Below, one piece after another: positions 1 to 6,814 of a DNA stretch of 15,044 bases. Location: assembly GCA_964472195.1 (NCBI GenBank), contig CAYYJH010000069.1:1-15044 (forward strand), in the 5' to 3' direction. The notes under the pieces are model-generated. The model ran no database searches. It saw only the letters and a program-made list of their open reading frames with translations, and had not been told where the DNA came from. Each line of letters begins with the position of its first letter. The first letter of the stretch is position 1. Source of the DNA: BS750m-G4 sp964472195 (GTDB lineage: Bacteria; Bacteroidota; Ignavibacteria; Tepidaquicellales; Tepidaquicellaceae). A program made the translations under genes and the position numbers.

Positions 1-210
1 AAAAATCCTACGCACGTTGAGAAAAATCCTACGCACGTTGAGAAAAATCCTATGCACGTAGAGAAATATTTACAACGCCATGGGAAAAATCCACAGCTCC
101 GTGAGAGATATTTACAACACCACCAGATATATTAGGGGTATCGCCAGAAGTGTTAGGGGCATCCCCAGAAGTGTTGGAAGCATCCCCGGAAGTGTTTGGG
201 AGACTCCAGA
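1..210. repeat. 21-bp tandem repeat (minisatellite), about 10 units
   Basis: Ten consecutive 21-bp units can be laid out without gaps from base 1 to 210. Units 1 and 2 are identical and unit 3 differs at two positions. Units 4-6 form an intermediate type, and units 7-10 a third type with the core GGGGCATCCCCAG and close variants. Array order thus follows sequence relatedness, as expected of local unit duplication. The period is a multiple of three. Frame 3 is open from about 105 to 261 and reads a heptad-like peptide (repeated 'SPEVLGA'), but it has no ATG and frames 1 and 2 are closed inside the array. I therefore treat it as non-coding or decayed coding DNA. The array begins before the window. 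Confidence 0.85.
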
Positions 211-574
211 ATTTGTTTAAATTCATTAAAAATAAGCTCTTAAGTATTTTATTACTATTTTAGAAGAATTATCATAAGACAAATATATATTAGTAATTAT
301 GAATAGTTGTATTTTAAGTACAGGATAAATTTTATTCAAATATTTTTATTCTTTTCAATAAATGCACAGAAATGGTGTTTTATAAAGTTTACTGTTTAAA
401 ATAATGAGTTCTTTTTCTCATTAAGCAGTTTTGAAAAGTCATCGGTGTTGCCATTTTTAATGCTTATATTTTACCCTTCAATTTTTAATTTTATTTTTTT
501 ATAGTATAATAATAACAAAGGATGATATAAATTTTTAATTCATTATCATTTCTTAAACAATAAAGGAGAACGCA
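211..574. other. AT-rich intergenic region upstream of the T9SS cargo gene
   Basis: No gene is supported here. A 7-bp inverted repeat (TAATGAG / CTCATTA, 402-408 and 417-423, 8-nt loop) is present but has no U-run. A TATAAT hexamer lies at 505-510, but no good -35 element stands at a proper distance, so a promoter is possible rather than shown. A strong ribosome binding site sits just before base 575. Confidence 0.5.
563..568 (+). promoter_or_regulatory. Shine-Dalgarno site of the 575-1504 gene
   Basis: AAGGAG lies 6 bases before the ATG at 575. This is a canonical site and fixes the start. It stands out because the other protein genes in the window have no comparable motif before their starts. 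Confidence 0.8.
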
Positions 575-1504
575 ATGTTAAAAAAACTACAATTCTTAAT
601 CGTATTTTTAGTATTCGCATCAGTATGTTTTGCTCAACCGAAGATCAATGAAGGATTCGAAGCAAGTGATTCCATTAACTTACCTACGGGCTGGACAAAA
701 TGGAATAATGCGGGATTTCCTATCGATCCTCTTTCTAACTGGACCGTAAGAGATACAGGTTCCTGGCAGCCGGGATTAACCAATGCAACAACTGTAGCAC
801 ATTCAGGGATAAAATCTTGTGCCGCTACATGGATTGTTGGTTATGACACTGTAAATGCAACTTACGGGGTTGGGGATGTTTGGTTAGTCACAAAAAAGAT
901 CGAAAATATTACAGCTAACGATGTTCTTAAATTCTGGGCATCGGGTGGTTCAACTTCGTGGGATGACAGCTTAGAGGTCTGGCTCAGCTTGATAGATAAT
1001 ACTCCTACCGGATTCCTCAATACAAATCTTAAATTATGGGATCATTACTGGCCTGCTGGTTCCACTTATGGTCAATTTACTGAGTTTTCTATACCTCTTG
1101 CACCATATGCTGGTACTGACTCTGCATGGATTGCTTTTAGGTATCATATGGACCTTTCAAATGCAGGATTTGTAGTTACAGTTGATGATATATTTGTAGG
1201 AGATCCAAGTGCTGTGCAACAACTTGGGAATAACATACCCGATAAATTTGCTCTTAGCCAGAATTATCCGAATCCGTTCAACCCAACGACTACGATTCGG
1301 TTTGACCTTGCAAAGAACACTGACGTCAAACTTGTGGTTTACAATTCTCTCGGTCAGGAGGTTGCAAAGATTTTTGAAGGATATCAAAAAGCAGGAAGTT
1401 ATGAAGCTACATTTGATGCCAGTCAGTTATCGAGTGGTACTTATTATTACAGATTAGCCACGGATAATTTCGTAGAGACTAAGAAGATGATAGTTCTGAA
1501 ATAA
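575..1504 (+). CDS. Secreted jelly-roll protein with T9SS type-A sorting domain
   Basis: The 309-aa product has a signal peptide (residues 1-20, lysines then a hydrophobic stretch ending VCFA). Residues about 24-209 form a beta-rich domain. It opens with 'INEGFEAS' and 'LPTGWTKWN', has 'AHSGIKSCAA' in the middle, and ends 'VTVDDIFVG'. This pattern is typical of choice-of-anchor J / cleaved-adhesin jelly-roll domains that bind carbohydrate or surfaces. Residues about 225-309 are a T9SS type-A sorting domain (LSQNYPNPFNPTTTIRF, then 'YNSLGQEV', 'SGTYYYRL', and a terminal 'KKMIVLK'). I infer export by Sec, then T9SS, to the cell surface or medium. No catalytic motif is visible, so an adhesive or binding role is the best guess. 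The gene stands alone, with its own ribosome binding site and terminator. Confidence 0.85.
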   Translation: MLKKLQFLIVFLVFASVCFAQPKINEGFEASDSINLPTGWTKWNNAGFPIDPLSNWTVRDTGSWQPGLTNATTVAHSGIKSCAATWIVGYDTVNATYGVGDVWLVTKKIENITANDVLKFWASGGSTSWDDSLEVWLSLIDNTPTGFLNTNLKLWDHYWPAGSTYGQFTEFSIPLAPYAGTDSAWIAFRYHMDLSNAGFVVTVDDIFVGDPSAVQQLGNNIPDKFALSQNYPNPFNPTTTIRFDLAKNTDVKLVVYNSLGQEVAKIFEGYQKAGSYEATFDASQLSSGTYYYRLATDNFVETKKMIVLK

Positions 1505-1526
1505 GCTTGTTCCTGATACATTTTTT

Positions 1527-1564
1527 AAAAGGCAATCTATATTAATTTCAGATTGCCTTTTTTT
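1527..1564 (+). terminator. Rho-independent terminator after the T9SS cargo gene
   Basis: A 12-bp perfect stem (AAAAGGCAATCT at 1527-1538 pairing with AGATTGCCTTTT at 1550-1561) with an 11-nt loop runs into a T-tract. It begins 23 bases after the stop at 1504, so the gene is probably monocistronic. Confidence 0.9.
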
Positions 1565-1647
1565 GTTATTTAAAATGTTCGTAATAATAAGTAATTTAGT
1601 TGGCATTAATGCGTAATTGGATTTATAATTTCTAATTACTCTAAAGA

Positions 1648-1740
1648 ATGACCAATAGGAACGAGAGGAAATATGATTTGTTCTGAAGGAATCCCTTTGG
1701 GAGAAGAAAGAACAGCTAAGTTTGGAGAAGAAAGTACTGT
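1648..1740 (+). pseudogene. 5' relic of a four-helix-bundle (23S rRNA intervening-sequence) gene
   Basis: From the ATG at 1648 the sequence reads MTNRNERKYDL, then a frameshift, then EERTAKFGEE. This matches the N-terminus of the neighbouring gene at 1814 (KYDLEERTAKFGED). The two halves are separated by exactly 22 bases (1681-1702), absent from the neighbour, which shift the frame. At DNA level 'GGAAATATGAT' is shared, and 21 of 26 bases match across the EERTAKFGE coding stretch. Homology ends about 1735, after which AT-rich repeats begin. I infer a decayed paralogue disrupted by a short insertion. Confidence 0.7.
1681..1702 (-). repeat. Diverged inverted copy of the 22-bp CCGAAGG hairpin element
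   Basis: In reverse orientation this matches the elements at 2211-2232 and 4098-4119 at 18 of 22 bases, and all four differences are transitions. Its edges coincide exactly with the extra bases in the relic four-helix-bundle gene, which gives a natural definition of the element's ends. Confidence 0.7.
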
Positions 1741-1754
1741 TGCAAAAGCAATTT

Positions 1755-1769
1755 TCAATTTTCAATTTT
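1755..1769. repeat. Left arm of AT-rich inverted repeat flanking the four-helix-bundle gene
   Basis: TCAATTTTCAATTTT here is the exact reverse complement of 2179-2193, 15 bp. The arm lies within a larger block (1750-1801) of related TTTTCAA motifs. Low complexity lowers its significance, but the arms bracket the gene at 1814-2179 closely. Confidence 0.6.
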
Positions 1770-1813
1770 TAGTTTGCAATGAATTTTCAATGTTCAATTT
1801 GTAACGGATAATT

Positions 1814-2179
1814 GTGACGAAGTATTCAGGGAAATATGATCTTGAGGAGCGAACTGCTAAATTTGGTGAAGATATTATTAAATATTGTAAGAGCATAAAA
1901 CAAGATACTATAACGAAATCCATTATTAGCCAATTGATAAGATCTGGTACGAGTGTTGGAGCAAATTATATGGAGGCAAATGGTGCCAGTTCAAAAAAAG
2001 ATTTTAGAAATAAGATTTATATTTGCAAGAAAGAAATTTAGGAAAGCAAACATTGGTTGAGAATGATGGCAGCTGCGATACCTGAGAAGAAAGAGGAATC
2101 AAATATACACTGGAAAGAAGCTCAAGAATTGACATTAATATTTCAGAAAATTGTAAGTTCCTTAAACAAACAACAGTGA
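1814..2179 (+). pseudogene. Four-helix-bundle protein (23S rRNA IVS / S23 family), interrupted by one amber stop
   Basis: The frame starts at a GTG at 1814 and reads MTKYSGKYDLEERTAKFGED through residue 75. It meets TAG at 2039-2041 and then continues in the same frame as ESKHWLRMMAAA to a TGA at 2177-2179. Joined, this gives about 121 residues, the usual length of this helical family. The family consensus continues across the stop: 'GANYMEANGASSKKDF' before it and 'ESKHWLRM' after it are both characteristic. Known relatives are encoded in intervening sequences of 23S rRNA genes, elsewhere as stand-alone copies, and include the Avd partner of diversity-generating retroelements. No rRNA or reverse transcriptase is visible here. 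Inverted AT-rich repeats flank the gene. Either it is a recent pseudogene or the stop is read through; the window otherwise uses all three stops normally. Confidence 0.8.
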
Positions 2180-2193
2180 AAATTGAAAATTGA
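2179..2193. repeat. Right arm of AT-rich inverted repeat flanking the four-helix-bundle gene
   Basis: AAAATTGAAAATTGA is the exact reverse complement of 1755-1769 and abuts the stop codon of the broken gene at 2177-2179. A related direct copy lies at 2234-2250, on the other side of the hairpin element. Confidence 0.6.
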
Positions 2194-2210
2194 TTAAAAA
2201 TTTAAAATTG

Positions 2211-2250
2211 TCCCGAAGGGACTCCTTCGGAGCAAATTGAAAATTGATAA
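2211..2250 (+). repeat. 22-bp CCGAAGG hairpin element plus AAATTGAAAATTGATAA tail, copy 1
   Basis: Bases 2211-2232 contain a 7-bp stem CCGAAGG, loop GACT, and CCTTCGG. They are followed at 2234-2250 by AAATTGAAAATTGATAA. The 22-bp core is identical to 4098-4119, and the tail differs there by one base. It lies 24 bases before the nuoC start in the same orientation as the second copy. There is no T-run, so it is unlikely to be a terminator. Whether it forms a hairpin in the leader mRNA is an inference. Confidence 0.75.
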
Positions 2251-2274
2251 GGTAATTTACACTAAATTTATAGC

Positions 2275-2757
2275 ATGACTGAGAAAAGACTCGCATTAAT
2301 CAAAACTAAACTTCAAAAACATAAGGTTGAGTACTCCGATGTAAACGGAACCCCCCAGATAATAGTTGATAAAAATGATGTAGTAGACGTTTGTAGAATC
2401 CTGAAAGAAGATGAAGAGCTTTCCTTTGACCTATTGCTGGATGAATTTGGTGTTGACAGGTTTCAGAAAAAGAGCAGGTTCGAAGTAATTTGTAATGTTT
2501 ATTCTGTGAATTTCAAGGACAGGTTGTTTATCAGGATTAAGCTGGATTCTAAAAATCCTGAAATGCATACATTGAGTACTGTGTGGAAAGGTGCAAACTG
2601 GCATGAGAGAGAAGCTTATGATATGTTTGGGATAAATTTCATCAACCATCCTGATTTGAGAAGAATTTATATGCCAGATGAATTTGAACATTATCCTTTA
2701 AGAAAAGACTTCCCGTTAATGGGCATACGGGGATCTCTCAGGCTTCCAAATAAATAA
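2275..2757 (+). CDS. nuoC: NADH-quinone oxidoreductase subunit C (30 kDa)
   Basis: The 160-aa protein belongs to the hydrophilic connecting arm of complex I, between the NADH module and the quinone site. The family signature is clear: WHEREAYDMFGI at residues 109-120, HPDLRRI at 125-131, then 'HYPLRKDFPL' at 139-148. Length is normal for a free-standing NuoC rather than the NuoCD fusion of enterobacteria. It is the first gene of a nuoCDEF run, and nuoD starts 24 bases after it. NuoA and NuoB, which usually precede it, are absent upstream. The start is the ATG at 2275; no ribosome binding site is evident. Confidence 0.95.
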   Translation: MTEKRLALIKTKLQKHKVEYSDVNGTPQIIVDKNDVVDVCRILKEDEELSFDLLLDEFGVDRFQKKSRFEVICNVYSVNFKDRLFIRIKLDSKNPEMHTLSTVWKGANWHEREAYDMFGINFINHPDLRRIYMPDEFEHYPLRKDFPLMGIRGSLRLPNK

Positions 2758-2781
2758 TACAGTTTAGATTAATACTCAACT

Positions 2782-4062
2782 ATGACACACTCGATATACA
2801 AAGATATGCAGGAAGAGAATTCCAAGATCAAAAGAACTAAAATTTTAGAGGCTCTGGAGACAGAAGACCTGAGTGTAACTTTTACCGATCCATTAGACAA
2901 TGAGATGGTTTTAAATATGGGTCCTCAGCATCCTGCTACACATGGTGTATTGAGATGTTTAATTAGTCTCGAAGGTGAAACAATTAAAAAGTGTGTACTG
3001 GATCTGGGGTATCTTCACAGGGGATATGAAAAAATAGCTGAATCTTGCAGCTATCACGAGTTCATACCTCATACAGACAGGCTTGATTATCTTCAACCTG
3101 TTGCTAACAATGTTGGTTACGCTCTTGCAGTTGAAAAGTTAATTAAACTTGATATTCCTGAAAGAAGTAAATATATACGTGTAATGGTCGCTGAGCTTGC
3201 CCGGTATAAATCACATCTCGTATCGATTGGTTCGATGTACCTGGATATTGGAGCGGTAACACCCTTACTCTGGACTTTCAGAGAGCGGGAGAAGATTCTC
3301 GATATACTGGATCTTGTTTGCGGCGCAAGGTTTACGACATCTTATACAAGGATAGGCGGGGTTGCACAGGATGTTTCCGATGAGAGTCTCGCTGCGATAA
3401 AGTCATTTATAGACCAGGCTCCGGGTAAACTTCAAGAGACCAGGGATCTTATGGATAGGAATAAGATATTCATAAAGAGAACCGAAGGTATCGGTTATCT
3501 CTCGAAGGAGGATGTTATCGCATACGGACTTACCGGACCTTTGCTAAGGGCAAGCGGTGTTGACCGTGATTTGCGAAAAGATGAACCATACTTAATTTAT
3601 GACCAGCTTGACTTTGATGTTCCGACTTACACAGAAAGCGATGCTATGGCAAGATATTATGTAAGGATTGAGGAGATGATTCAATCATTAAGAATTGTTC
3701 GGCAGTGTTTGGAGAAGATGCCGGAAGGACCCGTGAACGCAAATGAAGTGACAAAGAAAGTTCTTCCTAAAAAAGAAAAAGTGTACACGAAGATGGAAGA
3801 ACTTATACACGATTTTATGATTATTAATTTTGGTATTAATCCACCTGTTGGCGAATCTTACCAGGCTATAGAGTCATCAAAAGGGGAGTTAGGTTTTTAT
3901 TTTATTAGTGATGGCAGTGGTAATCCTTTTCGGTTGAAAATTCGTTCTCCAAGTTTCAGCAATTTACAGGGACTACCCTCAATGATGAAAGGTGCAATGA
4001 TCTCAGATACAGTTGCAATTATTGGCGGACTTGACCCCGTCATGGGAGAAGCTGATAAATAG
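2782..4062 (+). CDS. nuoD: NADH-quinone oxidoreductase subunit D (49 kDa)
   Basis: The 426-aa subunit forms much of the quinone-binding chamber and is related to the large subunit of NiFe hydrogenases. Seen in the sequence: NMGPQHPATHGVLR (residues 45-58, containing the quinone-site histidines), 'DLGYLHRGYEKIAE' shortly after, and the 'TPLLWTFREREKILDILDL' helix. The C-terminus 'SDGSGNPFRLKIRSPSFSNL...GLDPVMGEADK' is typical, so the protein is full length. About 40 residues precede the conserved core, so an internal start is possible, but the ATG at 2782 gives tight spacing to nuoC. It is followed by a 111-base gap with a repeat element before nuoE. Confidence 0.96.
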   Translation: MTHSIYKDMQEENSKIKRTKILEALETEDLSVTFTDPLDNEMVLNMGPQHPATHGVLRCLISLEGETIKKCVLDLGYLHRGYEKIAESCSYHEFIPHTDRLDYLQPVANNVGYALAVEKLIKLDIPERSKYIRVMVAELARYKSHLVSIGSMYLDIGAVTPLLWTFREREKILDILDLVCGARFTTSYTRIGGVAQDVSDESLAAIKSFIDQAPGKLQETRDLMDRNKIFIKRTEGIGYLSKEDVIAYGLTGPLLRASGVDRDLRKDEPYLIYDQLDFDVPTYTESDAMARYYVRIEEMIQSLRIVRQCLEKMPEGPVNANEVTKKVLPKKEKVYTKMEELIHDFMIINFGINPPVGESYQAIESSKGELGFYFISDGSGNPFRLKIRSPSFSNLQGLPSMMKGAMISDTVAIIGGLDPVMGEADK

Positions 4063-4097
4063 AATTTAATTATAAATTCATTGAAAATTCCAAATTA

Positions 4098-4137
4098 TCC
4101 CGAAGGGACTCCTTCGGAGGAAATTGAAAATTAATAA
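4098..4137 (+). repeat. 22-bp CCGAAGG hairpin element plus AAATTGAAAATTAATAA tail, copy 2
   Basis: The core (4098-4119) is identical to 2211-2232, and the tail at 4121-4137 matches 16 of 17 bases. It sits inside the nuo operon, between nuoD (stop 4062) and nuoE (start 4174). If nuoCDEF is one transcript, the stem CCGAAGG/CCTTCGG would be transcribed. The upstream flank at 4066-4097 also carries a TTGAAAATT motif, as copy 1 does. Confidence 0.75.
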
Positions 4138-4173
4138 AATAATATTTTAAATCAGATAGATTATCTTTACAAT

Positions 4174-4665
4174 ATGGTTGAGGAATTATTCGATAAGAAG
4201 GAACTTTTAGAAGTAAAAAGATATAAAGCAAAGTATCCCGATCCTAAAGCTGCATTACTTCCTGTTTTATGGATGGTGCAGAATAAATATGGATGGATAT
4301 CTTTGGAGTCAATGAAATACGTCGGAGATTTGCTCAAAGTTCCTTATGAACACGTCATTGGTGTTGTAACTTTTTATACTATGTTTAATACAAAGCCTGT
4401 AGGAAAGGTTCATCTGCAAATATGTACAAACGTTTCGTGCATGCTTAGAGGAGGTTATGAACTTTATCAGTATGTATCGGAAAAGCTCGGTATTAAGAAT
4501 AAGGAAACCACAGGAGATGGTATGTTTACGATTGAAGAAGTTGAGTGTCTCGGAAGCTGTGGAACTGCACCCATGATGCAGGTAAACAATAAAGATTTCT
4601 ATGAAAACCTAAATAAAGAAAAAGTAGACCTATTACTTGATGATCTTAAGAAAAAAAATAATTAG
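4174..4665 (+). CDS. nuoE: NADH-quinone oxidoreductase subunit E (24 kDa)
   Basis: The 163-aa thioredoxin-like ferredoxin subunit carries the N1a [2Fe-2S] cluster next to the FMN of NuoF. All four ligands are visible: Cys84 and Cys89 in CTNVSC, and Cys125 and Cys129 in CLGSCG. The N-terminal helical part ('ALLPVLWMVQNKYGWISLESM', then 'VIGVVTFYTMF') is typical and complete. nuoF begins 12 bases after its stop, so the two are cotranscribed, as in most nuo operons. The NuoE/NuoF pair also occurs in NAD-reducing hydrogenases and formate dehydrogenases, but the adjacent nuoCD argues for complex I. Confidence 0.95.
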   Translation: MVEELFDKKELLEVKRYKAKYPDPKAALLPVLWMVQNKYGWISLESMKYVGDLLKVPYEHVIGVVTFYTMFNTKPVGKVHLQICTNVSCMLRGGYELYQYVSEKLGIKNKETTGDGMFTIEEVECLGSCGTAPMMQVNNKDFYENLNKEKVDLLLDDLKKKNN

Positions 4666-4676
4666 CAGCTGATTAA

Positions 4677-5978
4677 ATGGTAAAAATTATTTTAAAAGAT
4701 ATTCCTGAATTACACAAGATCGATGTCTATGAAAAGCACGGGGGTTATTCAGCTTTAAAGAAAGCATTAAAGAAAATGAAACCCGACGATGTCATAGAAG
4801 AGGTTAAGACATCTAATTTGCAAGGCAGGGGTGGAGCATGTTTTCCCACCGGATTGAAGTGGACTTTTATGCCTAAAAAAAATGACAAACCAAAATATTT
4901 ATGCTGCAATGGCGACGAAAGTGAACCGGGAAGTTTTAAAGACAGAGAGATTTTTGAAAAGAATCCGCATCAGTTTATTGAAGGTGCCTTGCTGGCTTGC
5001 TATGCGATGGGAATCAAAGCAGCATATCTTTACATAAGGGGCGAATATTACAAGTGGATAGATATTATGGAAAAGTCTATCAAAGAAGCTTACAAGAAGG
5101 GTTATATAGGAAAAAAAATCCTCGGCTCAAATTTTTCTACTGATATGTATATTCACAAAGGAGCGGGTGCTTATATTTGTGGTGAGGAATCGGCTCTTAT
5201 GAATTCTATCGAGGGTAAAAGAGGATATCCGAGAGTGAAACCTCCTTTCCCGGCTGCTAACGGACTCTGGGGAAATCCGACAACGATAAATAATATTGAA
5301 ACACTTGCCAACGTTCCGGAAATTATTAATAACGGTGGTGAGTGGTTCTCTAAAATTGGTCATCCAAAACACCCGGGGACTTTATTATTCGGAATCAGCG
5401 GACATGTTAATAAACCCGGTGTCTATGAACTTGAAACAGGAACGCCGCTTAAAACTATTATTAATGATTATTGCGGTGGTGTGCTTGATGGGAAAGATAT
5501 AAAGATGGTAATCCCTGGCGGAACATCAATGCCGCCTTTGACTAAAGAAGAAGCATTGAATATTAATATGGATAATGAAAGCCTTAAAGCTGTTAAATCT
5601 GCTATAGGAACCGGTGGAGTCATTGTTATGGATGAAGATACGGATTTATTAAAAGTATTGATAAGAATAGCTCATTTCTATTATCATGAATCGTGCGGAC
5701 AATGTACTCCTTGCAGGGAAGGATGCGGCTGGATGCTGCGAATACTAAAGAGGATAGATGAAGGAATGGGAACTAAGAAAGATCTTGACAATTTAATTTC
5801 TATAGCAAGAAACATCGAAGGAAATACTATATGTGCGTTGGGTGATGCTGCTGCCTGGCCTGTTAAGTGGACTATCAGGAAATTTAGAGATGAGTTTGAA
5901 AAGAAAATTCCGAAAGAAGAGATCGAATTACCTGTAAAAAATAAGGTACATTCATTTAGACTTACAACTGAAGCATAA
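4677..5978 (+). CDS. nuoF: NADH-quinone oxidoreductase subunit F (51 kDa, NADH/FMN-binding)
   Basis: The 433-aa subunit oxidises NADH, holds FMN and passes electrons to the N3 [4Fe-4S] cluster. Visible motifs are the glycine-rich NADH site GRGGACFPTGLKW (residues 50-62), the FMN-site motif CNGDESEPGSFKDRE (77-91), and 'KGAGAYICGEESALMNSIEG' (161-180). The cluster ligands are Cys340, Cys343 and Cys346 in SCGQCTPCREG, plus Cys386 in 'GNTICALGDAAAWP'. The length is normal and there is no frameshift. It is the last gene of the run. A terminator follows and the next gene is on the other strand, so no nuoG follows, which is unusual. Confidence 0.97.
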   Translation: MVKIILKDIPELHKIDVYEKHGGYSALKKALKKMKPDDVIEEVKTSNLQGRGGACFPTGLKWTFMPKKNDKPKYLCCNGDESEPGSFKDREIFEKNPHQFIEGALLACYAMGIKAAYLYIRGEYYKWIDIMEKSIKEAYKKGYIGKKILGSNFSTDMYIHKGAGAYICGEESALMNSIEGKRGYPRVKPPFPAANGLWGNPTTINNIETLANVPEIINNGGEWFSKIGHPKHPGTLLFGISGHVNKPGVYELETGTPLKTIINDYCGGVLDGKDIKMVIPGGTSMPPLTKEEALNINMDNESLKAVKSAIGTGGVIVMDEDTDLLKVLIRIAHFYYHESCGQCTPCREGCGWMLRILKRIDEGMGTKKDLDNLISIARNIEGNTICALGDAAAWPVKWTIRKFRDEFEKKIPKEEIELPVKNKVHSFRLTTEA

Positions 5979-6003
5979 TAATTTATTTTCAATGTTGATA
6001 GAC

Positions 6004-6036
6004 AAAAGGAGTTTACATAAGTATTCTCCTTTTTTA
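6004..6036. terminator. Terminator between nuoF and the convergent SagB-like gene
   Basis: AAAAGGAG (6004-6011) pairs with CTCCTTTT (6026-6033), with further partial pairing TAC/GTA inside, followed by T residues to 6035. It lies 25 bases after nuoF and 22 bases beyond the 3' end of the minus-strand gene. The mirrored A-run on the left arm means it could serve both strands. Confidence 0.75.
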
Positions 6037-6057
6037 TTAACACAAATTATTTATGCT

Positions 6058-6792
6058 TTATTTTTTCCCGACAGCTGCTAAATAAATAACGAATTGTTCT
6101 TCACCATCAAGACCTAACACAGAATTCAATTCATCGTCTGAGAATGCGGCAATACCACAAACACCACAGTCGATAGAGCTGGCGCTTAAATATAAGTTTT
6201 GGCATGAATGTCCTGCATCAAGAAATAAATACCTGTAACCTCTTTCACCGTATCGCCATTTCATCCTGTATGGAATGGCAATCCAGAAAATTGTAGCAGC
6301 ACTCGATTTAATGAATCTTTGATCAAGACATGCATCGGAAATTTTATTCGAAAGATTTTCATCTTTTTTAACTTCTACTAATTTATGCTTTGTTGCTAAA
6401 AATCTATAAAGACCGTTTTCAAGATTTTCAACGTTGTTGACCAAAATATAAATTTCAAATGCATGACGGGCACCTGCAGATGGAACTGTCCTTAGTGTTG
6501 CATGGTTTTGAATAACTTCTTTCACACCATGTGCACACCAGAGCAGGTAAGAAAGCTCATCTAAACTGATGGGTTTATCGGAATATGTCCTAACGCTTCT
6601 TCTTGATTCAATAGCGTTCCTTAGTTTTGAATCGTTGATGTTTATATCAACTGGTTTTGGTAAATCGATTATTTTTTTTGTTCTATCATAATCCAATTCC
6701 AACGGAGGCTGTTGCACACCTTTCATTTGGTCTGAGGGCGTATGGTATTTGTATTTTGTTTTTTCTAAAAATTCTTTCCCGATACTGTTCAT
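6058..6792 (-). CDS. SagB-type nitroreductase-fold dehydrogenase/oxidoreductase
   Basis: The 244-aa protein is of the FMN-dependent nitroreductase fold, SagB/ThcOx branch. Evidence: 'AIESRRSVRTYSDKPISLDELSYLLW' (residues 60-85, phosphate-contacting arginines), 'PSAGARHAFEIYILV' (104-118), and 'LFLDAGHSCQNLYLSASSIDCGVCGIAAFSDDEL' (189-221). It ends 'YLAAVGK'. SagB enzymes oxidise azolines in thiazole/oxazole-modified microcin biosynthesis, but many stand-alone relatives have unknown substrates. No YcaO cyclodehydratase or precursor peptide is seen in the window, so azole synthesis is not supported. It is the last gene of a minus-strand run, starting 22 bases after the M28 peptidase gene ends. 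Confidence 0.85.
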   Translation of the reverse strand: MNSIGKEFLEKTKYKYHTPSDQMKGVQQPPLELDYDRTKKIIDLPKPVDININDSKLRNAIESRRSVRTYSDKPISLDELSYLLWCAHGVKEVIQNHATLRTVPSAGARHAFEIYILVNNVENLENGLYRFLATKHKLVEVKKDENLSNKISDACLDQRFIKSSAATIFWIAIPYRMKWRYGERGYRYLFLDAGHSCQNLYLSASSIDCGVCGIAAFSDDELNSVLGLDGEEQFVIYLAAVGKK

Positions 6793-6814
6793 AATTAGAT
6801 TCTAAAATTTTGAA

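Noticed and set aside
1..210. CRISPR array
   Set aside because: The units are directly adjacent 21-mers with no unique spacers and gradual drift between units; no cas gene is near.
1814..2179. An alternative genetic code or programmed stop reassignment, suggested by two single in-frame stops
   Set aside because: TAA, TAG and TGA all end other genes normally here (nuoF TAA, nuoD TAG, four-helix-bundle gene TGA), and long genes contain no internal stops. Nonsense mutation is simpler.
1814..2179. Diversity-generating retroelement, because the four-helix-bundle family includes Avd
   Set aside because: No reverse transcriptase and no template/variable repeat pair is visible in the window.
2211..2232. 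The CCGAAGG hairpin as a terminator before nuoC
   Set aside because: The stem is followed by GAG/AAATTG rather than a T-run, and the same element lies within the nuo operon.
6058..6792. Thiazole/oxazole-modified peptide gene cluster based on the SagB-like enzyme
   Set aside because: No YcaO cyclodehydratase, docking protein or precursor peptide is nearby; the family has many stand-alone members.
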